From assembly GCF_003347205.1 (NCBI RefSeq), contig NZ_QQBJ01000028.1, forward strand, positions 1 to 64,000: DNA of 64,000 nt, in the 5' to 3' direction. The notes below the pieces were generated by a model. The model was not told the origin of the DNA and did no database searches. It saw nothing but the letters and a program-made list of their open reading frames with translations. The position numbers were made by a program, and so were the translations under genes. Positions 47,075-56,312 of the stretch are shown here, in pieces (the stretch's first letter is position 1; each line of letters starts with the position of its first letter). The DNA comes from Mycolicibacterium moriokaense (GTDB lineage: Bacteria; Actinomycetota; Actinomycetes; Mycobacteriales; Mycobacteriaceae).

Positions 47075-47551
47075 ATGGCTCGGCATGAGAACGGGCTGCG
47101 AATCGTCGTCGGATCCGACGACGCCGGCTACGAGTACAAGGAAGCGCTGAAGGGCGACCTGCGCGGCAGCGCGGAGGTGGCCGAGGTCATCGACGTCGGC
47201 GTGGGCGCCGACGAGGACACCGCCTACCCACACGTCGCCGTCGCGGCGGCCAGGATGGTCGCCGAGGGCAAGGCGGATCGCGCGCTGCTGGTCTGCGGAA
47301 CCGGCCTCGGCGTGGCCATCAGCGCGAACAAGGTGCCGGGCGTGCGGGCCGTGACGGCCCACGACAGCTTCTCCGTCGAGCGGTCGGTGCTGTCCAACGA
47401 CGCCCAGGTGCTGTGCCTGGGACAACGCGTGATCGGGCTGGAACTGGCGCGCCGACTGGTCCGCGAGTGGCTGGACTACGAATTCGACCCGGCGAGCAAG
47501 TCGGCGGACAAGGTCGAGGCCATTCGCGGGTACGAATCGGTCGCACCCTAG
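47075..47551 (+). CDS. derI: RpiB-type isomerase, probable D-erythrulose-4-phosphate isomerase
   Basis: This 158-aa protein of the RpiB/LacAB family has [16 protein letters not shown] at the substrate-phosphate loop, where ordinary RpiB proteins usually have SDHAG. It keeps the catalytic cysteine in [20 protein letters not shown] and [14 protein letters not shown]. In the threitol pathway this family converts D-erythrulose 4-phosphate to D-erythrose 4-phosphate for the pentose-phosphate route. It starts 4 bp after the kinase gene and closes the operon. The His-to-Asp change may reflect the four-carbon substrate. Confidence 0.85.
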   Translation: MARHENGLRIVVGSDDAGYEYKEALKGDLRGSAEVAEVIDVGVGADEDTAYPHVAVAAARMVAEGKADRALLVCGTGLGVAISANKVPGVRAVTAHDSFSVERSVLSNDAQVLCLGQRVIGLELARRLVREWLDYEFDPASKSADKVEAIRGYESVAP

Positions 47552-47632
47552 CGAAGAGATTGTCACCTGGCGTGCACGGACACGTCACCATGACGATGCC
47601 GTTTCGAGAGGCGGGCACGCGACCGTGCAGGC

Positions 47633-48502
47633 GTGAGCACCGCCTCAGTACTGATAGCCGCTGACCAACCGAGCGGTCCGACCACGTCGTCGTCGTCGCC
47701 GCGCTACACCCTGCTGCTGTCCACCGATCCCGCGCTCATCGACGCCGCCCAGCGGCTTCGTCATGACGTGTTCACCTCCGAACCCGGTTTCGCGCTCTCG
47801 GGTACCAGCCCGGGCTTCGACGCGGGGCGCGACGCCGACCGATTCGACGAGTTCTGCGATCACCTGCTGGTGCGCGAGGACATCACCGGAGAACTGGTCG
47901 GCTGCTACCGCATGCTGCCGCCGCCGGGCGCCATCGCCGCCGGAGGGCTCTACACCGCAACCGAATTCGACGTCGCCGGGCTTGACGCGTTGCGGCCGTC
48001 GCTGGTCGAGATGGGCCGCGCCGTGGTCCGCGACGACCATCGAAACGGCGCCGTGGTGCTTCTGATGTGGGCCGGCATTCTGGCCTACCTCGACCGGTGC
48101 GGCTACGACTACGTCTGCGGATGCGTTTCGGTGCCCGTGGTCGAGACCGACTCCGACGCGCCACCGGGCAGCCAGATCCGCGGCGTCAGGGACTTCGTGC
48201 TGCGCAGGCACGCCGCCCCGGCCGAGTACACGGTCCACCCGTACCGGCCGGTGACGATCGGGGGCAGGGGACTGGACGCGATCGAACCGCCCGCGCGGGT
48301 CGCGGTGCCTGCGCTGATGCGCGGCTACCTGCGGCTGGGCGCCCAGGTGTGCGGCGAACCGGCCCACGACCCGGATTTCGGGGTCGGCGATTTCCCGGCG
48401 CTGCTCGACAAGCGCAAGGCCGACACCAGATACCTGACTCGGCTGCGGTCGGTCGCCGCGGCGAGCGAAGCGGCCGACACACACATCGGGAGCGCATCGT
48501 GA
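47633..48502 (+). CDS. GNAT-like N-acyltransferase, OlsB-like (Rv3027c-like)
   Basis: This 289-aa acyltransferase of the OlsB/autoinducer-synthase-like group has RLRHDVFTSEPGF (about residues 43-55), DRFDEFCDHLLVRE (about 70-83), GCYRMLPP and SLVEMGRAVV. These resemble ornithine-lipid synthase OlsB, which attaches a 3-hydroxyacyl chain to ornithine. The next gene is a PlsC-type O-acyltransferase, the usual OlsA partner, with a four-base overlap. The match suggests an aminolipid, but the amino acid acceptor is not shown. The start is GTG 47633. It corresponds to Rv3027c. Confidence 0.8.
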   Translation: MSTASVLIAADQPSGPTTSSSSPRYTLLLSTDPALIDAAQRLRHDVFTSEPGFALSGTSPGFDAGRDADRFDEFCDHLLVREDITGELVGCYRMLPPPGAIAAGGLYTATEFDVAGLDALRPSLVEMGRAVVRDDHRNGAVVLLMWAGILAYLDRCGYDYVCGCVSVPVVETDSDAPPGSQIRGVRDFVLRRHAAPAEYTVHPYRPVTIGGRGLDAIEPPARVAVPALMRGYLRLGAQVCGEPAHDPDFGVGDFPALLDKRKADTRYLTRLRSVAAASEAADTHIGSAS

Positions 48503-49332
48503 GCATCGACGACAGTCCGTGGGTGCCGCGGGCGACCTGTGATTCGACCTGCGTGAGCGCCGGCGCCGCGCCGAGCGGCCGGGCCGCGGCGGTGGCCGTC
48601 CGGGTGGCCGTGCGGGTGACGCTGGCCGTGGCCCTGCTGTCGGCGCTTCCGCTGCTGGCGATCCCGATGCCGGGCCGCTCGCACATCCAGCGAGGCTATT
48701 GCCGACTGATGCTGCGCGCCTGTGGCATCCGAATCACGGTGTCGGGTGGGCCGATTCGCAATCTGCGTGGCGTGCTGGTGGTCAGCGGGCACGTGTCCTG
48801 GGTCGACATCTTCGCCGTCGGCGCGGTGATGCCCGGTTCGTTCGTCGCCAAGGCGGAAATGATCAGCTGGCCGGGGCTGGGCATCGCCGCACGGCTGATG
48901 AAGGTCATCCCGATCGAGCGAGCGAGCCTGCGCCGGCTGCCCGACGTCGTCGGCATGGTCGCCACCCGGCTGCGCGCCGGGCAGACCGTGGTGGCGTTCC
49001 CCGAGGGCACCACGTGGTGTGGGCTGGCCTACGGGCCCTTCCGGCCCGCGATGTTCCAGGCCGCCGTCGACGCGGGCAGGCCTGTGCAGCCGCTCCGACT
49101 GACCTACCACCACCCCGACGGGACGCCGTCGACGGTGGCGGCCTTTGTGGGCGACGACACCCTGCTGGCCTCGATCCGCCGGCTGGTCACCGCCCGCCGC
49201 ACCATCGTCGGAGTTCAGGTCGAGTCCCTGCAGCTGCCGGGAACGGACCGGCGCGACCTGGCGACACGCTGCGAGACGGCGGTGCGCGGAGACACGGCGC
49301 GACGGGCACACGGGCACGCGCTGGCCGCCTGA
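48499..49332 (+). CDS. PlsC-type lysophospholipid acyltransferase (Rv3026c-like, OlsA-like)
   Basis: This 277-aa membrane-associated 1-acyl-glycerol-3-phosphate acyltransferase-like protein has the catalytic HX4D motif GHVSWVD (about residues 95-101), the phosphate-site motif AFPEGTTW (about 165-172) and one N-terminal hydrophobic segment ([11 protein letters not shown]). The GTG at 48499 overlaps the OlsB-like gene by four bases, so both are probably made together. It could complete an ornithine-type lipid or act in ordinary phospholipid synthesis. It matches Rv3026c. Confidence 0.87.
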   Translation: MSIDDSPWVPRATCDSTCVSAGAAPSGRAAAVAVRVAVRVTLAVALLSALPLLAIPMPGRSHIQRGYCRLMLRACGIRITVSGGPIRNLRGVLVVSGHVSWVDIFAVGAVMPGSFVAKAEMISWPGLGIAARLMKVIPIERASLRRLPDVVGMVATRLRAGQTVVAFPEGTTWCGLAYGPFRPAMFQAAVDAGRPVQPLRLTYHHPDGTPSTVAAFVGDDTLLASIRRLVTARRTIVGVQVESLQLPGTDRRDLATRCETAVRGDTARRAHGHALAA

Positions 49333-49379
49333 CCGCGGATTCCGGGCGCCACCACCCCGGCGGCTATCCTGGAACGGTT

Positions 49380-50576
49380 ATGACCACTGACAGGTCGGTC
49401 TACCTGGATCACGCCGCCACCACGCCGATGCATCCCGCTGCCATCGAGGCGATGACGGAGGTGCTCGCGACGGTGGGCAACGCGTCGTCGCTGCACGGCA
49501 CCGGACGCGCGGCGCGCCGGCGTATGGAGGAATCCCGCGAGACGCTGGCCCGGCTGCTGGGGGCGCGGCCGTCCGAGGTGATCTTCACCGCCGGCGGCAC
49601 CGAGAGCGACAACCTGGCCGTCAAGGGTATCTACTGGGCCCGCCGCGACGCCGAACCCCGGCGCAGGCGCATCATCACCACCGCGGTCGAACACCACGCG
49701 GTGCTCGACGCGGTCGACTGGCTGGCCGAACACGAAGGCGCAGAGGTGACCTGGTTGCCGACGGCGTCCGACGGCTCTGTCGCGGCCGCAGACCTGCGCG
49801 AGGCCCTACAGGAACACGACGACGTGGCACTGGTGTCGGTGATGTGGGCCAACAACGAGGTCGGCACCATCATGCCGCTGTCCGAATTGGCCTCGGTGGC
49901 TGCTGAATTCGACGTTCCGATGCACAGCGACGCCGTGCAGGCAGTCGGTCAGATACCGGTCGACTTCACCGCCAGCGGACTGTCCGCGATGAGCGTCGCG
50001 GCACACAAGTTCGGCGGCCCGACCGGTGCCGGCGCCCTGGTGCTGCGGCGCGACACGGCGTGTGTGCCGCTTCTGCACGGCGGCGGTCAGGAACGTGATG
50101 TCCGGTCGGGCACACCGGATGTCGCCGGGGCGGTGGCGATGGCCACCGCGGCCCAGGTGGCCATCGAGGGCATGGAGACCACCGGCGCTCGGGTGCAACA
50201 ACTCAGGGACCGTCTGGTCGACGGCGTGCGCTCGAGCATCGACGACGTCGTCTTCAACGGCGCCACCGGCGCATACCGCCTTCCCGGCAACGCGCACTTC
50301 ACGTTCCGCGGCTGCGAAGGCGACTCGCTGCTGATGCTGCTGGACGCCAAGGGCGTCGAGTGCTCGACGGGCTCGGCGTGCACCGCGGGCGTCGCACAGC
50401 CGTCGCACGTGCTGATCGCGATGGGCGCCGATCCGGCCAGCGCCCGCGGGTCGTTGCGTCTTTCGTTGGGCCACACCAGCGTCGAGGCCGACGTCGACGC
50501 CGCCCTCGACGTGCTGCCCGCTGCGGTCGAGCGCGCCCGGCAGGCGGCGCTGGCGAGTTCGGGAGTTGTCGACTAG
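49380..50576 (+). CDS. iscS: Cysteine desulfurase IscS
   Basis: This 398-aa PLP enzyme of the NifS/IscS class has [12 protein letters not shown] at the N-terminus, [13 protein letters not shown], the PLP lysine in [13 protein letters not shown] (about residue 206) and the persulfide loop [13 protein letters not shown] with the active cysteine (about 332-338). It takes sulfur from cysteine for Fe-S clusters and for tRNA thiolation. The following gene, mnmA, uses that sulfur, and the stop and start codons share one base (TAGTG). It corresponds to Rv3025c. Confidence 0.95.
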   Translation: MTTDRSVYLDHAATTPMHPAAIEAMTEVLATVGNASSLHGTGRAARRRMEESRETLARLLGARPSEVIFTAGGTESDNLAVKGIYWARRDAEPRRRRIITTAVEHHAVLDAVDWLAEHEGAEVTWLPTASDGSVAAADLREALQEHDDVALVSVMWANNEVGTIMPLSELASVAAEFDVPMHSDAVQAVGQIPVDFTASGLSAMSVAAHKFGGPTGAGALVLRRDTACVPLLHGGGQERDVRSGTPDVAGAVAMATAAQVAIEGMETTGARVQQLRDRLVDGVRSSIDDVVFNGATGAYRLPGNAHFTFRGCEGDSLLMLLDAKGVECSTGSACTAGVAQPSHVLIAMGADPASARGSLRLSLGHTSVEADVDAALDVLPAAVERARQAALASSGVVD

Positions 50577-51649
50577 TGCGGGTTCTGGTCGCCATGAGCG
50601 GTGGCGTCGACTCCTCGGTGGCCGCCGCCAGAATGGTCGACGCCGGCCACGACGTGGTCGGCGTGCACCTGGCGCTGTCGGCCGCACCCGGGACGCTGCG
50701 CACCGGTTCGCGCGGGTGCTGCTCGAAGGAAGACGCGGGCGATGCCCGCCGCGTCGCCGACATCCTCGACATCCCGTTCTACATCTGGGATTTCGCGGAC
50801 AGGTTCAAAGAAGACGTGATCGACGACTTCGTGGCGTCCTATGCCCGCGGTGAGACACCCAACCCATGCGTGCGGTGCAACGAGCGAATCAAGTTCTCCG
50901 CCCTGTCGGCCCGTGCGCTGGCGCTCGGCTTCGACGCCGTCGCCACCGGGCACTACGCGCGGCTGTCCGATGGCCGGCTGCGGCGCGCCGTCGACGGCGA
51001 CAAGGACCAGTCCTACGTCCTCGGCGTGCTGACCGCGCAACAGTTGCGCCACGCGCTGTTCCCGATCGGCGACACTCCGAAGCCGCAGATCCGCGACGAG
51101 GCCGCGCGCCGCGGCCTTGCGGTCGCCGAGAAGCCCGACAGCCACGACATCTGCTTCATCCCCTCGGGCGACACCAAGGCGTTTCTCGGCAGCCGCATCG
51201 GTGTCCGCCCGGGTGCGGTGGTGGACGCGGGCGGGACGGTGCTGGCCGAACACGACGGCGTGCACGGGTTCACCATCGGTCAGCGCAAGGGCCTGGGCAT
51301 CGAAGGGCCCGGCGCCGACGGGCGCCCGCGCTACGTGACGGCCATCGACGCCGACACCGCAACCGTGCACGTCGGTGACGTCGCCGACCTGGAGGTGTGG
51401 ACGCTGTCCGGCGAGAACCCGGTGTTCACCGCGGGCACCGCCCCGCGCGGGCCCGTCGAGTGCGCCGTGCAGGTGCGGGCGCACGGCGGCATCGCCGAGG
51501 CGGTCGCCGAACTCCGCGACGGCCGGCTGGCGGTCGACCTGCGCGCGCCGCTGCGCGGCGTGGCGCCGGGCCAGACGATGGTGCTCTACCGTCCCGACGC
51601 CGCGGGCGACGAGGTCATCGGCAGCGCGACGATCACGCGCAGCGGCTAG
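50576..51649 (+). CDS. mnmA: tRNA 2-thiouridylase MnmA (TrmU)
   Basis: This 357-aa enzyme makes 2-thiouridine at wobble position 34 of Lys, Glu and Gln tRNAs. The N-terminal PP-loop [12 protein letters not shown] binds ATP. The catalytic cysteines lie in [13 protein letters not shown] (about residue 100) and [11 protein letters not shown] (about 200), with central GHYARL and a C-terminal beta-barrel. The start is GTG 50576, overlapping the iscS stop. Its own stop overlaps the convergent lipoprotein gene by four bases. It corresponds to Rv3024c. Confidence 0.95.
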   Translation: MRVLVAMSGGVDSSVAAARMVDAGHDVVGVHLALSAAPGTLRTGSRGCCSKEDAGDARRVADILDIPFYIWDFADRFKEDVIDDFVASYARGETPNPCVRCNERIKFSALSARALALGFDAVATGHYARLSDGRLRRAVDGDKDQSYVLGVLTAQQLRHALFPIGDTPKPQIRDEAARRGLAVAEKPDSHDICFIPSGDTKAFLGSRIGVRPGAVVDAGGTVLAEHDGVHGFTIGQRKGLGIEGPGADGRPRYVTAIDADTATVHVGDVADLEVWTLSGENPVFTAGTAPRGPVECAVQVRAHGGIAEAVAELRDGRLAVDLRAPLRGVAPGQTMVLYRPDAAGDEVIGSATITRSG

Positions 51650-52290
51650 CCCGGAACCTTTCCCATGATGTTCGTCATGATGATGTCGGGCACCGACTCC
51701 GGGAACGAGCAGAAGGACACCTCGGCCAGCACGACGTTCTTGATCCGGTAGTCGCGGCCGCAGGTGCCCGCCGAGCGCATCCGCAGCGTGTCGGCTTCGG
51801 CCGTCCACTCGCCGATGAACGTTGAGCCGAGTTGGGTTGAGCCGCAGTCGTATACGCGCTTGACCAGCTCGGCGAACGCGCGCCGGGCGGTTTGCGGATC
51901 GCGGTAGGCCGCGGCGCCTTCTGAGATCAGTCCGCCGTCAGGCGGGTCCTGGAACGTCGTCTTGTGGAACTCCTCGACGTCGGGCCCGAACGTCTGGGTC
52001 TCGGCGAAATACCACTGGCACTCCGTCGGCGTGCCGTTCATCAGGTCGCTGACGTCGACGGGGATCTTGCCATCCATGCTGGGCACGATCGTCAAGTGCT
52101 CGCCGGCCCCCGTGATCGCCTGCATCTGCGCCTGGTCGAGCATCACCGAATCGACGTCCACCGGCGACCGGGACTCGTCGTCGATGCCAGGGGCGGTCCG
52201 CGTCGCCATACCCTGGACGGTCTGCGTGCAACCCGCGGCGAGCAGCGTGACGGCGCACAAAACCGCCAGTCGGCCCGCCGCTGAGGACAT
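51646..52290 (-). CDS. Lipoprotein with PknH-like sensor domain (LpqA-like)
   Basis: This 214-aa lipoprotein has lipobox LLAAGC (Cys near residue 21). The exported domain resembles the extracellular sensor of PknH and similar mycobacterial lipoproteins: [25 protein letters not shown], a Gln/Phe-rich middle, [18 protein letters not shown] and [12 protein letters not shown]. Four cysteines could form two disulfides, as in PknH. By position and strand it may equal Rv3016 (lpqA). The ligand is unknown. In M. tuberculosis a PE/PPE/esx block lies between mnmA and this gene; here they are adjacent. Confidence 0.8.
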   Translation of the reverse strand: MSSAAGRLAVLCAVTLLAAGCTQTVQGMATRTAPGIDDESRSPVDVDSVMLDQAQMQAITGAGEHLTIVPSMDGKIPVDVSDLMNGTPTECQWYFAETQTFGPDVEEFHKTTFQDPPDGGLISEGAAAYRDPQTARRAFAELVKRVYDCGSTQLGSTFIGEWTAEADTLRMRSAGTCGRDYRIKNVVLAEVSFCSFPESVPDIIMTNIMGKVPG

Positions 52291-52356
52291 GATGTCGGCT
52301 CCTTCCTGGTTCGCAGACTAACGCGTGTGGCGGGTGTGGCGAATAGTGTTGGTGAA

Positions 52357-53373
52357 GTGAGCGACTTCGCAACGGGCACCGGCATCGGATCGTGGCCGGG
52401 AACATCGGCCCGTGAGGCCGCCGAAATCGTCGTCGGTGAATTGAGCCGGCTGCCGCACCTGGTCGAACTGCCCGCCCGCGGCCTCGGGTCCGACCTGATC
52501 GGCCGGGCCGGCGCGTTGCTCGTCGACATCGGCATCGACACCGTGCCTCGCGGCTATCGCATCGCCGCCGGGCGCAGCTCGGTGACCCGGCGCGCCGTCA
52601 GCCTGCTCGCCGAGGACGTCGACGCATTGGAAGAGGCGTGGGAGAAGGCCGGCCTGCGCGGCGCCGACCGGGCCGTGAAGGTGCAGGCGCCGGGCCCGAT
52701 CACCCTGGCCGCCCAGCTGGAGCTGGCCGGAGGGCATCGGGCGATCACCGATGCCGGCGCCGTGCGGGACCTGGCGAGGTCGCTGGCTGAAGGTGTCTCG
52801 GCGCATCGGTCCGAGATCTCCCGGCGGTTGGGGTGTCGTACCGTCGTCCAGTTCGACGAGCCCGTGTTACCGGCCGCGCTGGCCGGCCGACTGACGGGAG
52901 TGACGAGCCTGACGCCGGTTCACCCCGTCGACGACCAGGTGGCCGCCGCGTTGCTGGACGAGTGTGTCACGGTGGTCGGTGGCGAGGTGGCCCTGCACAG
53001 CTGTGCCGGTGGGCTGCCGTGGCCGATGCTGCAGCGCGGGGCGGTCAACGCGGTGTCGATCGATCTGGCCACCCTGACGCCCGACGACCTCGACGGCGTC
53101 GGCGAATTCGTCGAATCCGGCGGCACGGTGATGCTCGGTGTGGTGTCGGTGACCGCGCCCGTCCGCCGGCCATCGGCTGAGCAGATAGCCAAGACGGTCG
53201 TCGACTTCACCGACCGGCTGGGCTTCCCCCGCGCGGTGCTGCCCGAGCGGATCGGTGTCACACCGGCTTGCGGCCTGGCCGGCGCGACCGTCGACTGGGC
53301 GCGCAGGGCGATCGAGCTCACCCAGAAGGCGGCCGACGCCATCGCCGACGACCCGGCCGCCATCTTCAAATAG
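52357..53373 (+). CDS. MetE C-terminal domain-like protein (Rv3015c-like)
   Basis: This 338-aa TIM-barrel protein is related to the catalytic half of cobalamin-independent methionine synthase. Visible parts are GTGIGSWPGTSAREA, VKVQAPGPITLAAQL, VQFDEPVLP, ALHSCAGGLPW (a His-x-Cys zinc-like motif) and GVTPACGLAG with the second Cys. These suggest the zinc site of the MetE fold is kept, but the homocysteine/folate N-domain is missing. The true reaction is unknown. GTG 52357 (MSDFATGTGIGSWPG) matches the family start better than GTG 52327. Confidence 0.82.
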   Translation: MSDFATGTGIGSWPGTSAREAAEIVVGELSRLPHLVELPARGLGSDLIGRAGALLVDIGIDTVPRGYRIAAGRSSVTRRAVSLLAEDVDALEEAWEKAGLRGADRAVKVQAPGPITLAAQLELAGGHRAITDAGAVRDLARSLAEGVSAHRSEISRRLGCRTVVQFDEPVLPAALAGRLTGVTSLTPVHPVDDQVAAALLDECVTVVGGEVALHSCAGGLPWPMLQRGAVNAVSIDLATLTPDDLDGVGEFVESGGTVMLGVVSVTAPVRRPSAEQIAKTVVDFTDRLGFPRAVLPERIGVTPACGLAGATVDWARRAIELTQKAADAIADDPAAIFK

Positions 53374-53455
53374 CGTTTGCCGGGCAAAAGGTATATGCAA
53401 CAATGCAGGCGCGGGGCCCTGGGTTCGGCAATCCCGGTGGGTCCGGAAAGGGATT

Positions 53456-54262
53456 GTGGCGCATTCGACTGTCCGCTCGGTGGTGGGAGCCGGCGCCGTC
53501 GCCGCTTCTCTGCTGATCGTCGGTCCGAACCCGGCGCAGGCGGTTGCCGATAAGCACGGTTCCGGCCCGTTCCTCAACGACGACAACGACAGACGCGGTC
53601 CGAGCATCTCCGGCGGCTTCTCGAATCGCGGTGGGCCGAACTGGGTGCGCGACGTGTTCGACGCCGGCGATAGCGACACCGATCCGCCCGTGATGGAACT
53701 GGGCGCGGGCAGCAGCGCCTCGAACGGCCTTGCCGTCGCGGACAGCGTCGCCCCGCAGGGCCAGGCGGCGCTCCGAACGGCATCGATCGCCGAAGCCCCG
53801 ACCAGCGACAACCTCGCGGCCGCTGCGCAGGCGGGCGACAACGTCGCAGCAGCCACGCCGCGCGCCGGATCCGCCTACGCCGGCCAGCCCGTCAGCGCGT
53901 TCCGCGCGCCCCGCGTCGTCATCGGCAACGGTCGCACGCCGGGAGAGCACCCGCGCGGGCAGAGGCGGGCATCCGAGTCGGTGCAGTGGGAATCGGCCCA
54001 GTTGACGCCGCCCGCGGAGGTGCCACCCGCGCCCGCGGCCATCGAGATCGACGTGCCACCGTTCCCGCCGCCCGTCCCGCCGATCGAGCGCATGCGACCG
54101 GCCGCGTTCGTGCTCGGGGAACTCGGCACATCGACAATCGACACGGTGCCCGACCCGCTGGCCGGATTGGCCGGGCTCATTCTGATACCGGCGGTCGGCG
54201 CGGTCCTCGGCTACCGGCAGGCCAAGGCGGCCCAGTCGCTGAGGGAGTCGCTGCGCCGCTGA
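53456..54262 (+). CDS. Exported Pro/Ala-rich protein with C-terminal membrane anchor
   Basis: This 268-aa protein has an N-terminal signal (VVGAGAVAASLLIVG, cleavage near AQAVA). A long low-complexity Gly/Ala/Pro region follows (about 30-215), including a PPFPPPVPP tract. A hydrophobic segment at about 238-255 (LAGLILIPAVGAVLGY) ends in a basic tail (QSLRESLRR). The layout suits a cell-wall-spanning protein held in the membrane. No conserved domain is recognised. The GTG at 53456 follows ggaaaggg. It has no counterpart between metE-like and ligA genes in M. tuberculosis as I recall. Confidence 0.7.
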   Translation: MAHSTVRSVVGAGAVAASLLIVGPNPAQAVADKHGSGPFLNDDNDRRGPSISGGFSNRGGPNWVRDVFDAGDSDTDPPVMELGAGSSASNGLAVADSVAPQGQAALRTASIAEAPTSDNLAAAAQAGDNVAAATPRAGSAYAGQPVSAFRAPRVVIGNGRTPGEHPRGQRRASESVQWESAQLTPPAEVPPAPAAIEIDVPPFPPPVPPIERMRPAAFVLGELGTSTIDTVPDPLAGLAGLILIPAVGAVLGYRQAKAAQSLRESLRR

Positions 54263-54265
54263 GCG

Positions 54266-55858
54266 CTATCGCAGGTCTTTGCGCAGAATCTTGCCCGACG
54301 CCGACTTTGGTATCGCATCGATGAACGCCACCTGCCGCACCTTCTTGTACGGCGCCACCTCGGCGGCGACGAACGCCATCACCTCGTCCTCCGTGACGTC
54401 GAGCCCGGATTGCTTGACCACGAACGCCTTTGGCACCTCTTCGCCGGATTCGGCATCCCGCGCGCCGATCACCGCCGCGTCGGCGATCGCCGGGTGGGTC
54501 AGAAGCAACGCCTCCAGTTCTGCGGGCGGCACCTGGTAGCCCTTGTACTTGATGAGTTCCTTGAGCCGGTCGACGATGTAGACGCAGCCGGAGGAATCCA
54601 CCCGGGCGAGATCGCCGGTCCGCAGCCAGCCGTCGTCGTCGACGGTCTCCTTGGTGGCCGACTCGTTGCCGAGGTAACCGGCCATCACGTTCGGGCCCTT
54701 GAACCACAGTTCGCCGGTCTCGCTGAGACCCTTTTGCGGAACCTCGATTTCGGCGCCGGTCTCGGGATCGATCAGCCGTGATACGGAATTGGCCGCCGTC
54801 CAGCCCGCGGCGCCGACGGGTGCAACCGAGCCGATGAGCTGCTTGCCGCCGTCGAAGGGCGTGCAGTGGCTGACGGGGCTCAGCTCGGTCATGCCGTAGC
54901 CCTGCACGACGGGGCATCCGATGCGGTCTGCCACGGCACGGCCCAGGTCTTCGTCCAGGGGCGCCGCGCCGGACAGCACCGCCTTGAGCGTCGAGAGGTT
55001 GTATTTGTCCACCAGGGGGTGCTTGGCCAGCGCGACCGCCACCGGCGGAGCGATGAAGGCCACGGTGACCTTGTGGTGTTGGACGTTGGCAAGGAACTGC
55101 TCGAGGTCGAAGCTCGGCATCGTCACCAACCTCGCCCGCGCCCGAAGAACGGCGTTGAGCAGCACCGTCATTCCATAGATGTGGAAGAACGGCAGGAAAG
55201 CCACGACGGCGTCTTCGGCCTCGACGTCCTGGGCCGCGCGGATCTGCGCGACGTTGGCCACCAGGTTGCGATGGGTCAGCATCACGCCCTTCGGGTTGCC
55301 GGTCGTGCCCGAGCTGTAGGGGAGCACGGCCAGGTGGGTCTCGGGGTCGAAGCCGACCTGCGGGGGTGCCGCCCCCGCCCCGAGGAGGTCCGCGGCGCTG
55401 GGGTGGCCGTCGGCGCCGTCGAGCACCACGAGGTGATCGTCATCAATGCCGACGGCTGCGGCCGCCTCCCGCGCCTGGGGGAGCAGTGCGCCGACGGTGA
55501 CCAGCATCTTGGCCTTCGAGTCGGTCAATTGCTTGACGATGTCCTTGGCGGTGAACAACACGTTGATCGTGGTCGCGGTCGCACCGGCGCGCAGGATGCC
55601 GTGGAAGGCGACCGCAAACGCGCTGCTATTGGGCGCCAGCAGCGCCACCACGTCGCCGACAGCAATGCCGCGCCCAGCCAACGCGCCGGCGAACGCGTCG
55701 ATGCGCGCAACGGCCTCGCGGTAGCTGATCTGCTCACCGGTTTTCGCATCTACCAGCGCGATGCGGTCGGCGTCGCCGGGCTCGAGGTTGCCGAACAGGT
55801 ACTCGTAGACGCTGACCGCGGGGATCTCGACATCGGGGAACGGGCTCGCGAAGCTCAT
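54266..55858 (-). CDS. Acyl-CoA/AMP ligase, 4-coumarate-CoA ligase type
   Basis: This 530-aa ANL-superfamily adenylating enzyme has the P-loop PYSSGTTGNPKGVMLTH (about residues 180-196), VQGYGMTELSPVSH (A5-type motif), GWLRTGDLARVD, VDRLKELIKYKGYQVPPAE and the C-terminal catalytic lysine in PKSASGKILRKDLR. It activates a carboxylic acid to its CoA thioester. The overall form is like plant-type 4CL and mycobacterial FadD relatives. Its acid could be aromatic or medium-chain. It is convergent with the exported-protein gene (3-bp gap) and lies with YjbR and ArsR-SRPBCC genes on the same strand. Confidence 0.9.
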   Translation of the reverse strand: MSFASPFPDVEIPAVSVYEYLFGNLEPGDADRIALVDAKTGEQISYREAVARIDAFAGALAGRGIAVGDVVALLAPNSSAFAVAFHGILRAGATATTINVLFTAKDIVKQLTDSKAKMLVTVGALLPQAREAAAAVGIDDDHLVVLDGADGHPSAADLLGAGAAPPQVGFDPETHLAVLPYSSGTTGNPKGVMLTHRNLVANVAQIRAAQDVEAEDAVVAFLPFFHIYGMTVLLNAVLRARARLVTMPSFDLEQFLANVQHHKVTVAFIAPPVAVALAKHPLVDKYNLSTLKAVLSGAAPLDEDLGRAVADRIGCPVVQGYGMTELSPVSHCTPFDGGKQLIGSVAPVGAAGWTAANSVSRLIDPETGAEIEVPQKGLSETGELWFKGPNVMAGYLGNESATKETVDDDGWLRTGDLARVDSSGCVYIVDRLKELIKYKGYQVPPAELEALLLTHPAIADAAVIGARDAESGEEVPKAFVVKQSGLDVTEDEVMAFVAAEVAPYKKVRQVAFIDAIPKSASGKILRKDLR

Positions 55859-55892
55859 GGCCTCGATAGAACCACGCCGGCTCCGCAGTGGT

Positions 55893-56297
55893 TCAGGCTT
55901 CGTCGAGTGCTCGGATCAGCTTCTTGGGGGCGACCAGCCGGAACGAGGCGTCGATCAGCTCGCCGACCTCGGCCCAGTCGACCCTCTTGGCGGCGGTCAG
56001 ATCGAGTCCCAGCCAGCCCGCCGGGCCCAGATACGCGGGATAGAAGAACCGCTTGTCGCTTTCCAGCGCCCTGCGGTCGCTGTCGTCGACCTTGACCATG
56101 ATCGACTGCGGGTAGGTGATGTAGTCGCCTTTGGCAGCCGGCTTGGCGCTGCCGCCGTACATGGCGAACATCTTCGACACGAAGAACGCCGGCCGTCCGT
56201 GGGAGACCTTTTCGAACGCGTCGGGAAAGCCCAGGGCGATCGTGCGCACCTTCGCCAGCACGGGATCGTCGTCGCTGAACATGATCGGGTGGGGCAT
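55893..56297 (-). CDS. MmcQ/YjbR-family protein
   Basis: This 134-aa protein of the MmcQ/YjbR family (CyaY-like fold) is a small DNA-binding-like or enzyme-accessory protein of unclear role. Motifs are ALGFPDAFEKVSHGRPAFFVSKMFA, SIMVKVDDSDR, YLGPAGWLGLDL and ELIDASFRLVAPKKL. It starts at ATG 56297, 15 bp after the ArsR-SRPBCC gene, and is probably co-transcribed with it. An alternative reading from upstream adds no conserved sequence. Confidence 0.82.
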   Translation of the reverse strand: MPHPIMFSDDDPVLAKVRTIALGFPDAFEKVSHGRPAFFVSKMFAMYGGSAKPAAKGDYITYPQSIMVKVDDSDRRALESDKRFFYPAYLGPAGWLGLDLTAAKRVDWAEVGELIDASFRLVAPKKLIRALDEA

Positions 56298-56312
56298 GGC
56301 GCCAAGGTACCG

